A DNA stretch of 55,038 bases from Verrucomicrobiaceae bacterium (GTDB lineage Bacteria; Verrucomicrobiota; Verrucomicrobiia; Verrucomicrobiales; DEV007). Within the stretch, counting starts at the first letter, position 1, and each line of letters begins with the position of its first letter. The position numbers and the translations under genes are program-made. This document shows positions 35,982 to 44,473 of the stretch, one piece after another. Location of the stretch: NCBI GenBank assembly GCA_004211885.1, contig SHBV01000015.1, forward strand, positions 1 through 55,038, written 5' to 3'. The notes beneath the pieces are model-generated. The model was not told the DNA's origin, did not search any database, and saw nothing but the letters and a program-made list of their open reading frames with translations.

Positions 35982-36625
35982 TTTTTTTTGTGAGTCAGTT
36001 CAGAAATATAATTTTTGATTGGTCAGGGACATTAGTTGATGATTTGAGTCCGGTTGTAGATGCAACTAATAAGGTGCTAATTCACTATGGGAAATCACCG
36101 CTAACAAGGAACGAGTTTTGTGATTCCTTTTGTCTGCCTTTTGTGAATTTTTACAAGAGTGTATTGCCAGGAATTTCGATGATTGAGCTTGAAGATATGT
36201 ACACGCATTTTTTCGATAAATCAGATGAGCTTGTTGAAGTTTTGCCTGGAGCTAAAGGCTTACTTGATTTCTGCAAAGAATCCGGGCTCCGGGTCTTTCT
36301 TTTAAGCTCAATTAAAGATGAACATTACCGTAGGCAATCTGAACATCTAAATCTTAACATTTATTTTGAAAAAGTTTATACTGAGGCACTTGATAAGAGG
36401 ATACGTATAAAATCAATGATTGATGAGTGCACTTTGAATCCTCAAGAGACGATTTTTGTTGGTGATATGCAGCATGACATCGAGGCTGGTCATTGTGCTG
36501 AAGTATTTACGGTTGCGGTACTAGGTGGATATAATAGTCAAGAGAAGTTATTAGAGTCTGATCCAGATTTAGTGATTGATAACTTGTTTCAGCTCTCTGA
36601 TTATTTATCAGAAAATACAAGATAG
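35978..36625 (+). CDS. HAD-superfamily hydrolase-like protein with atypical DWSGT motif
   Basis: A 215-residue (TTG at 35978) or 211-residue (GTG at 35990, MSQFRN) HAD protein. HAD motif I reads DWSGT: nucleophile Asp14 is kept but the second Asp, the general acid of HAD phosphatases, is Ser16. Motif II is LLSS, motif IV is FVGDMQHDI. The phosphonatase branch has an analogous loss (DWAGT), so a canonical phosphatase activity should not be assumed. It follows dciA directly and precedes folB by 5 bases, which by itself does not indicate a substrate. Confidence 0.8.
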   Translation: MIFFVSQFRNIIFDWSGTLVDDLSPVVDATNKVLIHYGKSPLTRNEFCDSFCLPFVNFYKSVLPGISMIELEDMYTHFFDKSDELVEVLPGAKGLLDFCKESGLRVFLLSSIKDEHYRRQSEHLNLNIYFEKVYTEALDKRIRIKSMIDECTLNPQETIFVGDMQHDIEAGHCAEVFTVAVLGGYNSQEKLLESDPDLVIDNLFQLSDYLSENTR

Positions 36626-36630
36626 GATAT

Positions 36631-36984
36631 ATGGAATCCGGCAATATCGAAATTAACGGGTTGAAAGTTCAATCTAAGTTGGGCGTTACTGAAACCGAGC
36701 GCTCTCTGCCTCAACAGATTTCATTTGATATTAGAATGGTTCCGAGACAAAGCATGTTCGGTCTTGATGATTGTATAGAAAATACAATTGATTATTTTGA
36801 AGTTTCGGAATCCGTTAAGAAGTTATCTTTGGATGGGGAATGGCAGTTGATTGAAACTCTAGCTGAAGAAGTGATAGACAGTCTTTTCGTTTCTTATCCT
36901 TTAATTGAAGTGTGTGTAACTGTCCGTAAATATGTTTTGAGTGATGTGGATAATGTGTCGGTCACTTTGTCTCGCACAATTTAG
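36631..36984 (+). CDS. folB: Dihydroneopterin aldolase
   Basis: A 117-residue tunnelling-fold enzyme that cleaves 7,8-dihydroneopterin to hydroxymethyldihydropterin and glycolaldehyde in folate synthesis. Typical residues are Glu21 in LGVTETER, Tyr55 in TIDYFEV, Glu75 in LIETLAEE, and the catalytic Lys100 in VTVRKY. The 3-prime end shares TTAG with the ligA stop on the other strand. It ends the ferredoxin-dciA-HAD-folB unit. Confidence 0.93.
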   Translation: MESGNIEINGLKVQSKLGVTETERSLPQQISFDIRMVPRQSMFGLDDCIENTIDYFEVSESVKKLSLDGEWQLIETLAEEVIDSLFVSYPLIEVCVTVRKYVLSDVDNVSVTLSRTI

Positions 36985-39254
36985 TCTCTTGAAATTAAAC
37001 CGTTAATTTCATCTTCGGTTATAATCTGTACACCTAATTTATTGGCCTTGTCGATTTTGCTGCCTGGATTTTGGCCCGCTAAAAGGTAATTTGTTTTTTT
37101 GCTAATTGAGCCAGTCACATTGCCGCCATTAGTTTCTATCAAGCTTTTAAAATAGTCCCTAGAATCTGATAGTGTCCCCGTGATCACCCAAGTAGTTTGG
37201 CTCAGCGGTAAGTCGTCAACTTTTTGCAACCGTGGGAAAGGAGCATAGTTTGTTGACTCGGGGTTGACGTTTAATCTTCTTAATTTATCTAATGATAACT
37301 TTCCTGATTCCGAATTTAAATATGAAATGAGAGATTTGCAGGCCACTCCTCCTAGCTCGGATGATATTTTGTAATCTTCGAGAATCGCATTAATTTCTTT
37401 GATTCGATTTTTGAATTCTTTTGACTGTTCATTCCTATCAATGCTTGGAGTGGAATCTTTACTGATTGTCTTGGATTTAACGGGATTGTTTTTTATCCAA
37501 TTTTCTTTGTCCCATTTTTCAGATATTAATTCTAGAATCGAAGAATTTGATAATTCATCAAATGACCTGTGAGTGCGTGCGCATTCATTAGAAGCTGATT
37601 CTCCTAGGTTTGGGATGCCTAATGCGTAAATCCATCTGGATAACGGCAAGTTCTTAGCTCTTTGAACGCTTTGAGTTAATTTTAACGCCTTCTTTTCACC
37701 GAATTTTCTAGGTTTACTTTTAGATCCTGAATTTAATTTGGCTGGATCAAGTTCCATCTCTGCAATTTGATCTGTTGTAAGATCAAAAAGATCTAGTGTG
37801 GTTTCAACAAATCCTGAGTTTACAAGTTTTTCAGCAACGGATGCTCCTAGTCCTTCTAGGTCGAGCATTTTTCTTCCACCAAAATGTTTAAGCTTAGCAA
37901 CGATCTGATCTGGGCATTTTGGGCTATTGCATCTCCAGGCTGCGAATCCCTCTTCTTTGGAGATTACTGAATTACATGATGGGCATTTTCCTTTGATGTG
38001 AGTAAATAAATTAAATGGTTTAGTGTGATGTGGCCTTTTTTCGAGATTCACCTTAATGACAGCAGGAATGATCTCTCCGGATTTCTCAATCATTACAGTG
38101 TCTCCAATTCGTATATCTTTTCGCTCTATTTCATCCTGATTGTGAAGAGTTGCTCGAGAAACTGTAGTTCCTGATATAAATATCGGTTCAAGTTCAGCTA
38201 CAGGAGTCAGTACTCCGGTCCGACCCACTTGAATAGTCACTTCATTGAGAATTGTTTGTCCCTGTTCAGGTCGGTACTTGTAAGCGCATGCCCACTTTGG
38301 GAACTTGGATGTGGTTCCTAATGATGTATGAGATTCGATTTGATTGACTTTTATGACGGCGCCATCGGTTCCGTAAGGAAAAGTATGGCGTTTCGAATCT
38401 AATTCTAATACGGCGTCTTTGAGTTGATCTGAGCTTTGGATGATTCTAAACCATTTATCTACGGGCAAGTTCAGTTCGATCAGTAAGTTTCTGTATTGTT
38501 GAATCGTTTTTAGATCATAACCGTCAATTGACCCGAAACTATGGAAGATAACTTCGATTGGCCTTTTAGCGACAATGCTTGAATCTAACTGTTTGAGCGT
38601 TCCTGCAGTAGCATTTCTAGGATTGATGAATTTTGCTTTGCCTTCTTTGTGGCGTATTTCATTTAACTTTTCGAAGGCTTTGTTTGGCATGAATACTTCA
38701 CCGCGTATTTCAAAGGTTCTAGGAGCATTATCGGGCAATGTGGTGGGTATTGATTTAATTGTGAGTATGTTTTGCGTAATGTCGTCACCAGTTCCTCCGT
38801 CTCCCCGAGTTGCGGCATATTGTAATTTGCAGTTTTCAAACATTATGGATACGGCGACGCCATCAATTTTAGGTTCGACGGTAAATGACTCTTGATTTGA
38901 AGGGAGGGCCTTAAGAGTTTTTTTGTGCCATTCAATCAGGTTATATTCAGCAGTTGAGTTTGTGTCGATGATTTGCTCTTCCTTAAGTTCATGGATATCC
39001 TCGATCGACAACATTCTGACTTGATGATTGATTTGTTTGAACTCTTCTAGCGGAGCACCTCCAACTCGTTGAGTTGGTGAGTCGTCTGTTATTAATGATG
39101 GATGTAGTTCTTCGATTCCCTTTAACTCTTGCATCAACGTGTCATAGTCAGAGTCACTAATTGCTTGTGTCCCATCATTGTAGTACAATTGGTTGTGATA
39201 ATTGAGTTCCTTTTGAAGCTGGTTAACTCTTGCTGTTGCTTTCTTTATATCCAT
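36981..39254 (-). CDS. ligA: NAD-dependent DNA ligase
   Basis: A 757-residue ligase, longer than the usual 670. In order: Ia domain (1-60, YHNQLYYN), adenylation domain with catalytic Lys129 in EPKIDGV, OB fold, zinc finger (CPSCN...CNSPKC), helix-hairpin-helix region, and a C-terminal BRCT domain (TWVITGTLSDSRDYFKSLIETNGGNV). An added, charged insertion occurs between the HhH region and the BRCT domain (about 580-680) and explains the extra length. The last four bases overlap the convergent folB end. Confidence 0.96.
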   Translation of the reverse strand: MDIKKATARVNQLQKELNYHNQLYYNDGTQAISDSDYDTLMQELKGIEELHPSLITDDSPTQRVGGAPLEEFKQINHQVRMLSIEDIHELKEEQIIDTNSTAEYNLIEWHKKTLKALPSNQESFTVEPKIDGVAVSIMFENCKLQYAATRGDGGTGDDITQNILTIKSIPTTLPDNAPRTFEIRGEVFMPNKAFEKLNEIRHKEGKAKFINPRNATAGTLKQLDSSIVAKRPIEVIFHSFGSIDGYDLKTIQQYRNLLIELNLPVDKWFRIIQSSDQLKDAVLELDSKRHTFPYGTDGAVIKVNQIESHTSLGTTSKFPKWACAYKYRPEQGQTILNEVTIQVGRTGVLTPVAELEPIFISGTTVSRATLHNQDEIERKDIRIGDTVMIEKSGEIIPAVIKVNLEKRPHHTKPFNLFTHIKGKCPSCNSVISKEEGFAAWRCNSPKCPDQIVAKLKHFGGRKMLDLEGLGASVAEKLVNSGFVETTLDLFDLTTDQIAEMELDPAKLNSGSKSKPRKFGEKKALKLTQSVQRAKNLPLSRWIYALGIPNLGESASNECARTHRSFDELSNSSILELISEKWDKENWIKNNPVKSKTISKDSTPSIDRNEQSKEFKNRIKEINAILEDYKISSELGGVACKSLISYLNSESGKLSLDKLRRLNVNPESTNYAPFPRLQKVDDLPLSQTTWVITGTLSDSRDYFKSLIETNGGNVTGSISKKTNYLLAGQNPGSKIDKANKLGVQIITEDEINGLISRD

Positions 39255-39310
39255 CAGTTATTAAACTTTGATGATTGGCTATTGGTAATTTTACGGAGTA
39301 ATTAGGTTGG

Positions 39311-39967
39311 ATGAATTCTTCTGAAACAATACGTTTAACTGAAATCTATCAATCCATTCAGGGTGAAAGTAGTTTTGTTGGGCAGAGGTGCGTTTTCGTT
39401 AGACTCACAGGTTGTAATCTTCGGTGCAATTATTGTGACACGGAATATTCATTTTATGGAGGTAAAAATCATTCCATCAATGACATATTAAATAAGGTTA
39501 ATGACTATAATTGTAACCTCATAGAAATTACTGGTGGAGAGCCGCTTTTACAGAAAGGAGTCCTTCCATTGATGAATATTATGTGTGAAGAGGGTAAGAC
39601 AGTGTTAATTGAAACTAGTGGAAACCGCGACATAAGTGTTGTCGATCCTAGAGTCCATATAATAATGGATTTGAAAACTCCGAGTAGCGGTGAATCTGAG
39701 CGGAACCGGTATGAAAATATCAAATTTTTAAAATCTAAAGACGAAGTGAAATTTGTTATTGGGTCTGAGGAAGATTATATTTGGTCTCGAGACAAACTTA
39801 TTAGCGAAAACCTTAATGAGCTTTGTGGGAATGTGATATTTTCACCAGTATTTGAAGGTGTCAAATATAGTGACATTGTCGATTGGATCATTAGGGATGG
39901 TATAGATGTTACCTTTCAGCTTCAGCTTCATAAATTCATATGGGATCCCGCTGAAAAGGGAGTTTAA
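39311..39967 (+). CDS. queE: 7-carboxy-7-deazaguanine synthase
   Basis: A 218-residue radical SAM enzyme that rearranges CPH4 to CDG in queuosine and 7-deazaguanine synthesis. It opens IRLTEIYQSIQGES, with the cluster motif CNLRCNYC giving Cys35, Cys39 and Cys42, and ITGGEPLLQ for SAM binding. The C-terminal LQLHKFIWDP is typical. No other queuosine gene (queC, queD, queF) is nearby in the window; the next gene is a small lipoprotein. Confidence 0.95.
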   Translation: MNSSETIRLTEIYQSIQGESSFVGQRCVFVRLTGCNLRCNYCDTEYSFYGGKNHSINDILNKVNDYNCNLIEITGGEPLLQKGVLPLMNIMCEEGKTVLIETSGNRDISVVDPRVHIIMDLKTPSSGESERNRYENIKFLKSKDEVKFVIGSEEDYIWSRDKLISENLNELCGNVIFSPVFEGVKYSDIVDWIIRDGIDVTFQLQLHKFIWDPAEKGV

Positions 39968-40016
39968 GGATTTGCTTTTATCTAATTTTCCTATTCATTG
40001 AAAACTTCAAACGAAC

Positions 40017-40166
40017 ATGGACTATTTAAAAACTATCTTTGCAATTGTTGCTTTATACTGCATCTCTTCTTGTGATAAACATGAATGGGATGATACGAAA
40101 AAAATGTTCAAGCCTCATGGTCATGCCGAATCTGGACATGATGATACGAAGAAAGAAGCTCATTAA
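40017..40166 (+). CDS. His-rich 49-residue lipoprotein (small unlisted gene)
   Basis: ATG at 40017 to TAA at 40164-40166 encodes 49 residues: a hydrophobic signal peptide (MDYLKTIFAIVALYCISSC), a lipobox ISSC with lipidated Cys19, and a short hydrophilic tail with five His (among them PHGHAESGHDD and a C-terminal AH). The tail is likely in the periplasm or at the outer membrane and could bind a metal (inference). It lies 49 bases after queE and 160 bases before a response-regulator gene. LspA at 17924 would process it. I do not know its homologues with certainty. Confidence 0.7.
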   Translation: MDYLKTIFAIVALYCISSCDKHEWDDTKKMFKPHGHAESGHDDTKKEAH

Positions 40167-40326
40167 ATAAAGCAGTTTCATGCATTAGAGCTTACGGGGA
40201 CACGATAACGGTAGTATTGTCGTTCTTAAACGGACAAAATTATTTTTTATTTACTTATAACTAATTTATCTAGTGCAATACAATTAGATGCTATAAGCTT
40301 TTATTGAATTAACATTTGTTTGTATC

Positions 40327-41004
40327 TTGAGGGTTTTATTAGTTGAGGATAATGCGCCGTTACGAGAAGCTTTAGCTAAGCGACTTAGGAGCGATGGTTT
40401 TGCCGTTGATGAGACGGGCGAAGGTAAAGAGGGCTTATGGCTTGCCCTTGAAAATCCATATTCACTTGTGATATTAGATCTTACTTTACCGGAAATCGAC
40501 GGCCTTGATCTGCTTTCCCAGCTAAGAAATGCTAAGCGTAATGTTCCTGTGCTAATTACTACAGCGAGGGACTCTATTCCTGATAGGATTAAAGGCCTTG
40601 ATACTGGTGCTGATGATTATTTGATTAAGCCTTTCGCGTTGGATGAATTCATGGCAAGGGTCCGGGCACAGGTGAGAAGGGCAAATGATAAAAGTGACTC
40701 TGTGATTAGAATCGCTGACCTTGAAGTTGATACCAAGGCTAGGGTTGCAAATAGAGGAGGGAAAGCTCTCGACTTGACTGCGAAAGAATTTTGTTTACTG
40801 GAGCTACTTTCTCTGAGGTCTGGTCAAATTGTTTCTAGGGCTGATATTTGGGAGCAATTGTATGACTTTGCGGATGAGGCCGATAGTAATGTTATCGATG
40901 TTTTCATAAATAGATTGCGGAAAAAATCAGAATCAGAAGGGGCTCCTAGACTAATACAAACTCGAAGAGGTTTGGGCTATGTTTTGCTGGACCCCGGTAA
41001 TTAG
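40327..41004 (+). CDS. OmpR-family response regulator
   Basis: A 225-residue regulator with receiver domain (1-118) and winged-helix output domain (about 128-222). The acidic pocket is Glu7-Asp8, the phosphoacceptor is Asp51 (LVILDLTLPE), and Lys101 lies in LIKPF. The effector ends with RLRKKSESEGAPRLIQTRRGLGYVL. The start is TTG at 40327, giving the classic MRVLLVEDN. It is followed 12 bases later by its presumed partner kinase. Confidence 0.94.
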   Translation: MRVLLVEDNAPLREALAKRLRSDGFAVDETGEGKEGLWLALENPYSLVILDLTLPEIDGLDLLSQLRNAKRNVPVLITTARDSIPDRIKGLDTGADDYLIKPFALDEFMARVRAQVRRANDKSDSVIRIADLEVDTKARVANRGGKALDLTAKEFCLLELLSLRSGQIVSRADIWEQLYDFADEADSNVIDVFINRLRKKSESEGAPRLIQTRRGLGYVLLDPGN

Positions 41005-41016
41005 TAGTCTCAGTCA

Positions 41017-42525
41017 ATGGTTGGTAATTCAATAAGAGCGCGATTGCTCGTCGCTTTTTGTTTTGGAGCATTATTAGTTATTATATTGGCTGTCAATTTC
41101 ACCTACTCGCTAGTAAAAAAAGTTCTTTATTCCGAACTCGATCATTTCCTCAGAGATAAACTTTCGTATCAACAGATCGCAGCGGCTCAAAATGGGGATA
41201 GGATTGTTTTTAGATTGTCCGAACCTCTTCTTAACACATTGCAAGACCCAGAAGGAGAGGATTTCTTTCAATTTAGATATACTGATGGTCGTGAAATATT
41301 TCGTTCTTCGAGTCTCCCAGAAGGTGTTGATTTACCTAGTGTCGGATTGATTGATATTGATTCTTCACAGGGGCACGATGCCATGATCTCTGGTGACGCA
41401 TTTAATGACGCTGCCGACGATGGGGAATCCTCATTGCGCGTTTCCTCGGCATCATTAGTTCCAATACGATGCATGGGGACTGTCTTTGAGCCTGTTTCAA
41501 TTGATCAAGAAAATGAATCTCTTGAGCCAATTAAGGTGCACCTAGTTGTTGCTCACAACTGCATAGAAATTGAAAATGTTCTTTCTAATCTAAGGTCAAG
41601 ATTACTGCAGGTTGGAATTAGTGTCTCGTTTGCTGTTTTGCTAATCACAGCATTGATTGTAAAGATTGCGGTAAAACCCGTAGGCCTAGTTTCCAAGAGG
41701 CTAAATGAATTAAAAATTGGGGATGGAGATGACCTTATTGATTTAAAGGCTGTTCCCTTGGAGCTGGTTCCGATAATTGATAGGCTGAATGATCTGTTGA
41801 CTAGGGTTGCTAAGACAATTGATCAGGAAAGACATTTTACATCAAATGCCGCGCATGAACTTCGCAATCCGTTAGCGGCACTTAGATCTCAAGTTGAGGT
41901 TGCATTGTCATCAAATGAAACTTCTGATGAGGAGTATGAAACGTTGTACAAAATTTTCGGTCTACAGCAACACATGGAACGAATCGTATCGAGCCTGTTG
42001 TTGCTGGCACGATTAGATTCGGGTAGCCAGACTGTCAATTTAGAAGAGTTTCCTCTGGCTAATCTTATAAGAAAAAGCTGGAAGCAATTTTTTGATAAAG
42101 CCTCAGAAAAAAAACTCAAGACTAAATGGGAAATGGTTGAATCTGATGTATCAATAGAATCTGATCCTGTTTTAATTGGGATCTTGCTTTCAAACGTATT
42201 TGAGAATGCAGTCAACTATACGCCCTCTGATGGGCATCTAATAATAAGTTCATCTGTCACTGAAGATTCTGTAGCAATTACAATTCGAAATACAAACCCT
42301 GGCATTAAAGGTGATGAGGTATATAACCTGATGCGCCGTTTTGGCCGAAGAAACCCTAATTTCACTTCTAATTTAGGTCATTCAGGTATTGGTTTTAGTA
42401 TTTGCCGTAGGATTGCTTATGATCATTTAGGGGGACAAATTAATGTGGATGTTACTTATGATTGGTTTACTGTAACTATAAAGTTTCCTGCATCAGTAGT
42501 GCTGGGGAATCATTATCACGTTTAG
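41017..42525 (+). CDS. Sensor histidine kinase
   Basis: A 502-residue two-transmembrane kinase (about 10-32 and 196-217) with a periplasmic domain of about 160 residues, an HAMP-like linker (about 217-265), a His-box with His280 in AAHELRNPLAALRSQVE and an ATPase domain (N box NVFENAVNYTP). The G1 box is NTNPGI, with Asn in place of the common Asp, as occurs in kinases of the heavy-metal sensor type. It pairs with the response regulator upstream and a PepSY-like protein downstream (15 bases after its stop). The stimulus is unknown. Confidence 0.92.
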   Translation: MVGNSIRARLLVAFCFGALLVIILAVNFTYSLVKKVLYSELDHFLRDKLSYQQIAAAQNGDRIVFRLSEPLLNTLQDPEGEDFFQFRYTDGREIFRSSSLPEGVDLPSVGLIDIDSSQGHDAMISGDAFNDAADDGESSLRVSSASLVPIRCMGTVFEPVSIDQENESLEPIKVHLVVAHNCIEIENVLSNLRSRLLQVGISVSFAVLLITALIVKIAVKPVGLVSKRLNELKIGDGDDLIDLKAVPLELVPIIDRLNDLLTRVAKTIDQERHFTSNAAHELRNPLAALRSQVEVALSSNETSDEEYETLYKIFGLQQHMERIVSSLLLLARLDSGSQTVNLEEFPLANLIRKSWKQFFDKASEKKLKTKWEMVESDVSIESDPVLIGILLSNVFENAVNYTPSDGHLIISSSVTEDSVAITIRNTNPGIKGDEVYNLMRRFGRRNPNFTSNLGHSGIGFSICRRIAYDHLGGQINVDVTYDWFTVTIKFPASVVLGNHYHV

Positions 42526-42539
42526 GTTGTGTTAATCTA

Positions 42540-43844
42540 ATGCCTTTAATATATAGCATAATGAGCACTGATTATAGATGGATAAAGCTGATTGATTTCA
42601 GACTATTGATATCATCTGTTCTAATTATCATTGCTTTGGAGAATTCCCCCCCCGTGATGGCGGCTCCCCCAGAGGAAGTTCCTCGTGCTATACAGGATTT
42701 CCTTGAGGGAGCCGTCGCAGATTTTAAACCAGAAGGTGTCAGAAGTTATGATAAACACTCTTCAGGTATGATTTGTGTTGAGTATGGTCTTAAAAGCCAC
42801 ACTTCGACATTTAAGTTTGATGCCGAATATAATCTTTTAGAATCTACAAGTGATCGCTTCATAGATTTGGCTGGAACATTTGCTGAAAATGATGATAGAC
42901 AACCATTATTGCGTTTGCCTTCTGAGGTTGAGCATACATTGAGAGCCTTATTTCCAAGTCTAGAAGGAATTAATTTTCTTAAAGCAGTTCTTCAAGGTGA
43001 ATCTTTGTATCAAATCAATGGTATCATTAACTCTGTAGAAGTGTTTCCCGTGATAGATCAGAAGGGCCAGCTTCTTGAATATAGCATTGATCGTGATGGA
43101 GATGGGCTTGGTGACGCTTATGAATTGAATTGCGGTTTTAATCCTAATGATTCAGATTCTGACAAGGATGGCTTTCCTGATGGTCTTGAGCATTTAAAAG
43201 ATGGAGACCCCTTAGACCCAAGTGTGTTGCCAAAAATTCTTAAAATGTACCATGACCTAGAATCTAATGTCATGGTGATAACAGTTAGCACCTGCAACGG
43301 AAAGAGCTTTTTTCTTGAAGTTAATATGGCAGGTGGAAAAGGAGAATGGGAGAAGTTAGGTGAATCAGTTTTAGGTGATGGGAAGGATAAGGAGTTTACG
43401 ATTCCGAGTGATGGTTTTTTTGTTAACGCGATGGTGAGAGTTGGGATAGAGGAAGTTGATCAAAATTTAGTACTAAATGCGGACGTTCCGACCAGGAAAA
43501 AGAGTAATAAAAATTGCAATATTCCGAGTTCTTTACGTGGAAGGGAAATTGCTATCGGCCAGGGGAAAAGGCTAGTATTTAGGAGTACCCGAAGAGGTGA
43601 AATGGTTGAAGGTAGCAATAGAGGAAATATGGTTGTGCCATTTTCTTACACTTTCAGTAAACCGGATCGCTGTAAGGCTAGGTTAGTCCTCACGTTTACT
43701 ACACGGCAAGGTTTTGAAACTATGGTCTATGAACTTACTTTTGTAAGTAAAGGCGGGGGCGGGGAGTTCATCGCTAAGAAGTTTGGAAAAGGAAGAAAAG
43801 AAAATGCAGGTCAGGGTAATTTTACAATTTCCATGAATCGTTAG
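42540..43844 (+). CDS. Exported PepSY-like / calcium-repeat protein downstream of a two-component system
   Basis: About 434 residues from ATG 42540 (alternative ATG 42561, MSTDYRWIK). A signal peptide ends near VMAAPPEE. Two tandem PepSY-like segments follow (EVPRAIQDFLEGAVADFKPEGV... and EVEHTLRALFPSLEGINFLKAV...), then a thrombospondin type 3-like calcium segment DRDGDGLGDAYELNCGFNPNDSDSDKDGFPDGLEHLKDGD, and a C-terminal beta-rich domain. PepSY-like proteins often accompany OmpR-type systems. I infer an exported partner of the kinase. A strong terminator lies downstream at 43915. Confidence 0.6.
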   Translation: MPLIYSIMSTDYRWIKLIDFRLLISSVLIIIALENSPPVMAAPPEEVPRAIQDFLEGAVADFKPEGVRSYDKHSSGMICVEYGLKSHTSTFKFDAEYNLLESTSDRFIDLAGTFAENDDRQPLLRLPSEVEHTLRALFPSLEGINFLKAVLQGESLYQINGIINSVEVFPVIDQKGQLLEYSIDRDGDGLGDAYELNCGFNPNDSDSDKDGFPDGLEHLKDGDPLDPSVLPKILKMYHDLESNVMVITVSTCNGKSFFLEVNMAGGKGEWEKLGESVLGDGKDKEFTIPSDGFFVNAMVRVGIEEVDQNLVLNADVPTRKKSNKNCNIPSSLRGREIAIGQGKRLVFRSTRRGEMVEGSNRGNMVVPFSYTFSKPDRCKARLVLTFTTRQGFETMVYELTFVSKGGGGEFIAKKFGKGRKENAGQGNFTISMNR

Positions 43845-43914
43845 CATTGTATCAAATTTAAATAAATAGGTACAGCGAGATCCCCCAATCTTAATTCTTT
43901 TACTCTCCAAAATT

Positions 43915-43949
43915 AATAAGCCCTGCTATTCGTGGGGCTTATTTTTTTT
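43915..43949 (+). terminator. Rho-independent terminator after the two-component operon (possibly bidirectional)
   Basis: aataagccc (43915-43923) and gggcttatt (43935-43943) are a perfect 9-bp stem, with eight T residues at 43942-43949 (the first two inside the stem). It lies between two convergent genes; on the other strand a shorter aatttt run follows, so it may serve both. Confidence 0.9.
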
Positions 43950-43951
43950 GA

Positions 43952-44473
43952 TCATTGTTTTGCAAATATAATATATTTTCTACATACAAAATTCACTAGG
44001 GCAGAGCTGATAATAAATGCACCATTTGCAAAGTGCTCAATTCCTTTGTTTGAATCAATTAGATTAAATACAAGGGGTATAGACAGTAATCCTGAAAAAA
44101 AGCTTATGCCAGAAACGGTGAAGAATAATATTACTTCTTTAGTCTTAGAGTGTCTGCCTCTATTAAAAACAAAATTAACATTAAGCTTAAAAGCAATTGT
44201 GTTCGAAATCATGAATGCGAAAACATTATTAATAATTGTTCGCGACTCTTTTAAATCCTTTGAAATGTGCTCACCAATTGCGGGATTTATTGTTGATCCT
44301 AAAATGTATACAAGAATTAGGTGAATGAGTGTAGTTAATACTCCGCAAACGCCATACTTGATAATTTGAATAAGGATAGGAGAATTTTTGTCATTGAGAG
44401 AATTCTTAAGACCATTATTGACGTAGAAGGTCAAGCTCTCAGCTACAAGCCCATAAATCTTACTGAACATCAT
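43952..44473 (-). CDS. GtrA-family membrane protein
   Basis: A 173-residue polytopic protein with four hydrophobic segments (about 36-56, 83-99, 115-135 and 145-163) and the family pattern FVFNRGRHSK. GtrA-like proteins are proposed flippases of undecaprenyl-linked sugars for O-antigen or wall modification. Two ATG codons in a row (44473 and 44470) open the frame. It overlaps the upstream isomerase gene by 14 bases, so they are probably cotranscribed. Confidence 0.85.
   Translation of the reverse strand: MMFSKIYGLVAESLTFYVNNGLKNSLNDKNSPILIQIIKYGVCGVLTTLIHLILVYILGSTINPAIGEHISKDLKESRTIINNVFAFMISNTIAFKLNVNFVFNRGRHSKTKEVILFFTVSGISFFSGLLSIPLVFNLIDSNKGIEHFANGAFIISSALVNFVCRKYIIFAKQ

Noticed and set aside
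41017..42525. The histidine kinase as a dead kinase, because the G1 box is NTNPGI without the usual Asp
   Set aside because: Kinases of the heavy-metal sensor type naturally carry an Asn-Pro form there, and the His, N and G2 boxes are intact.
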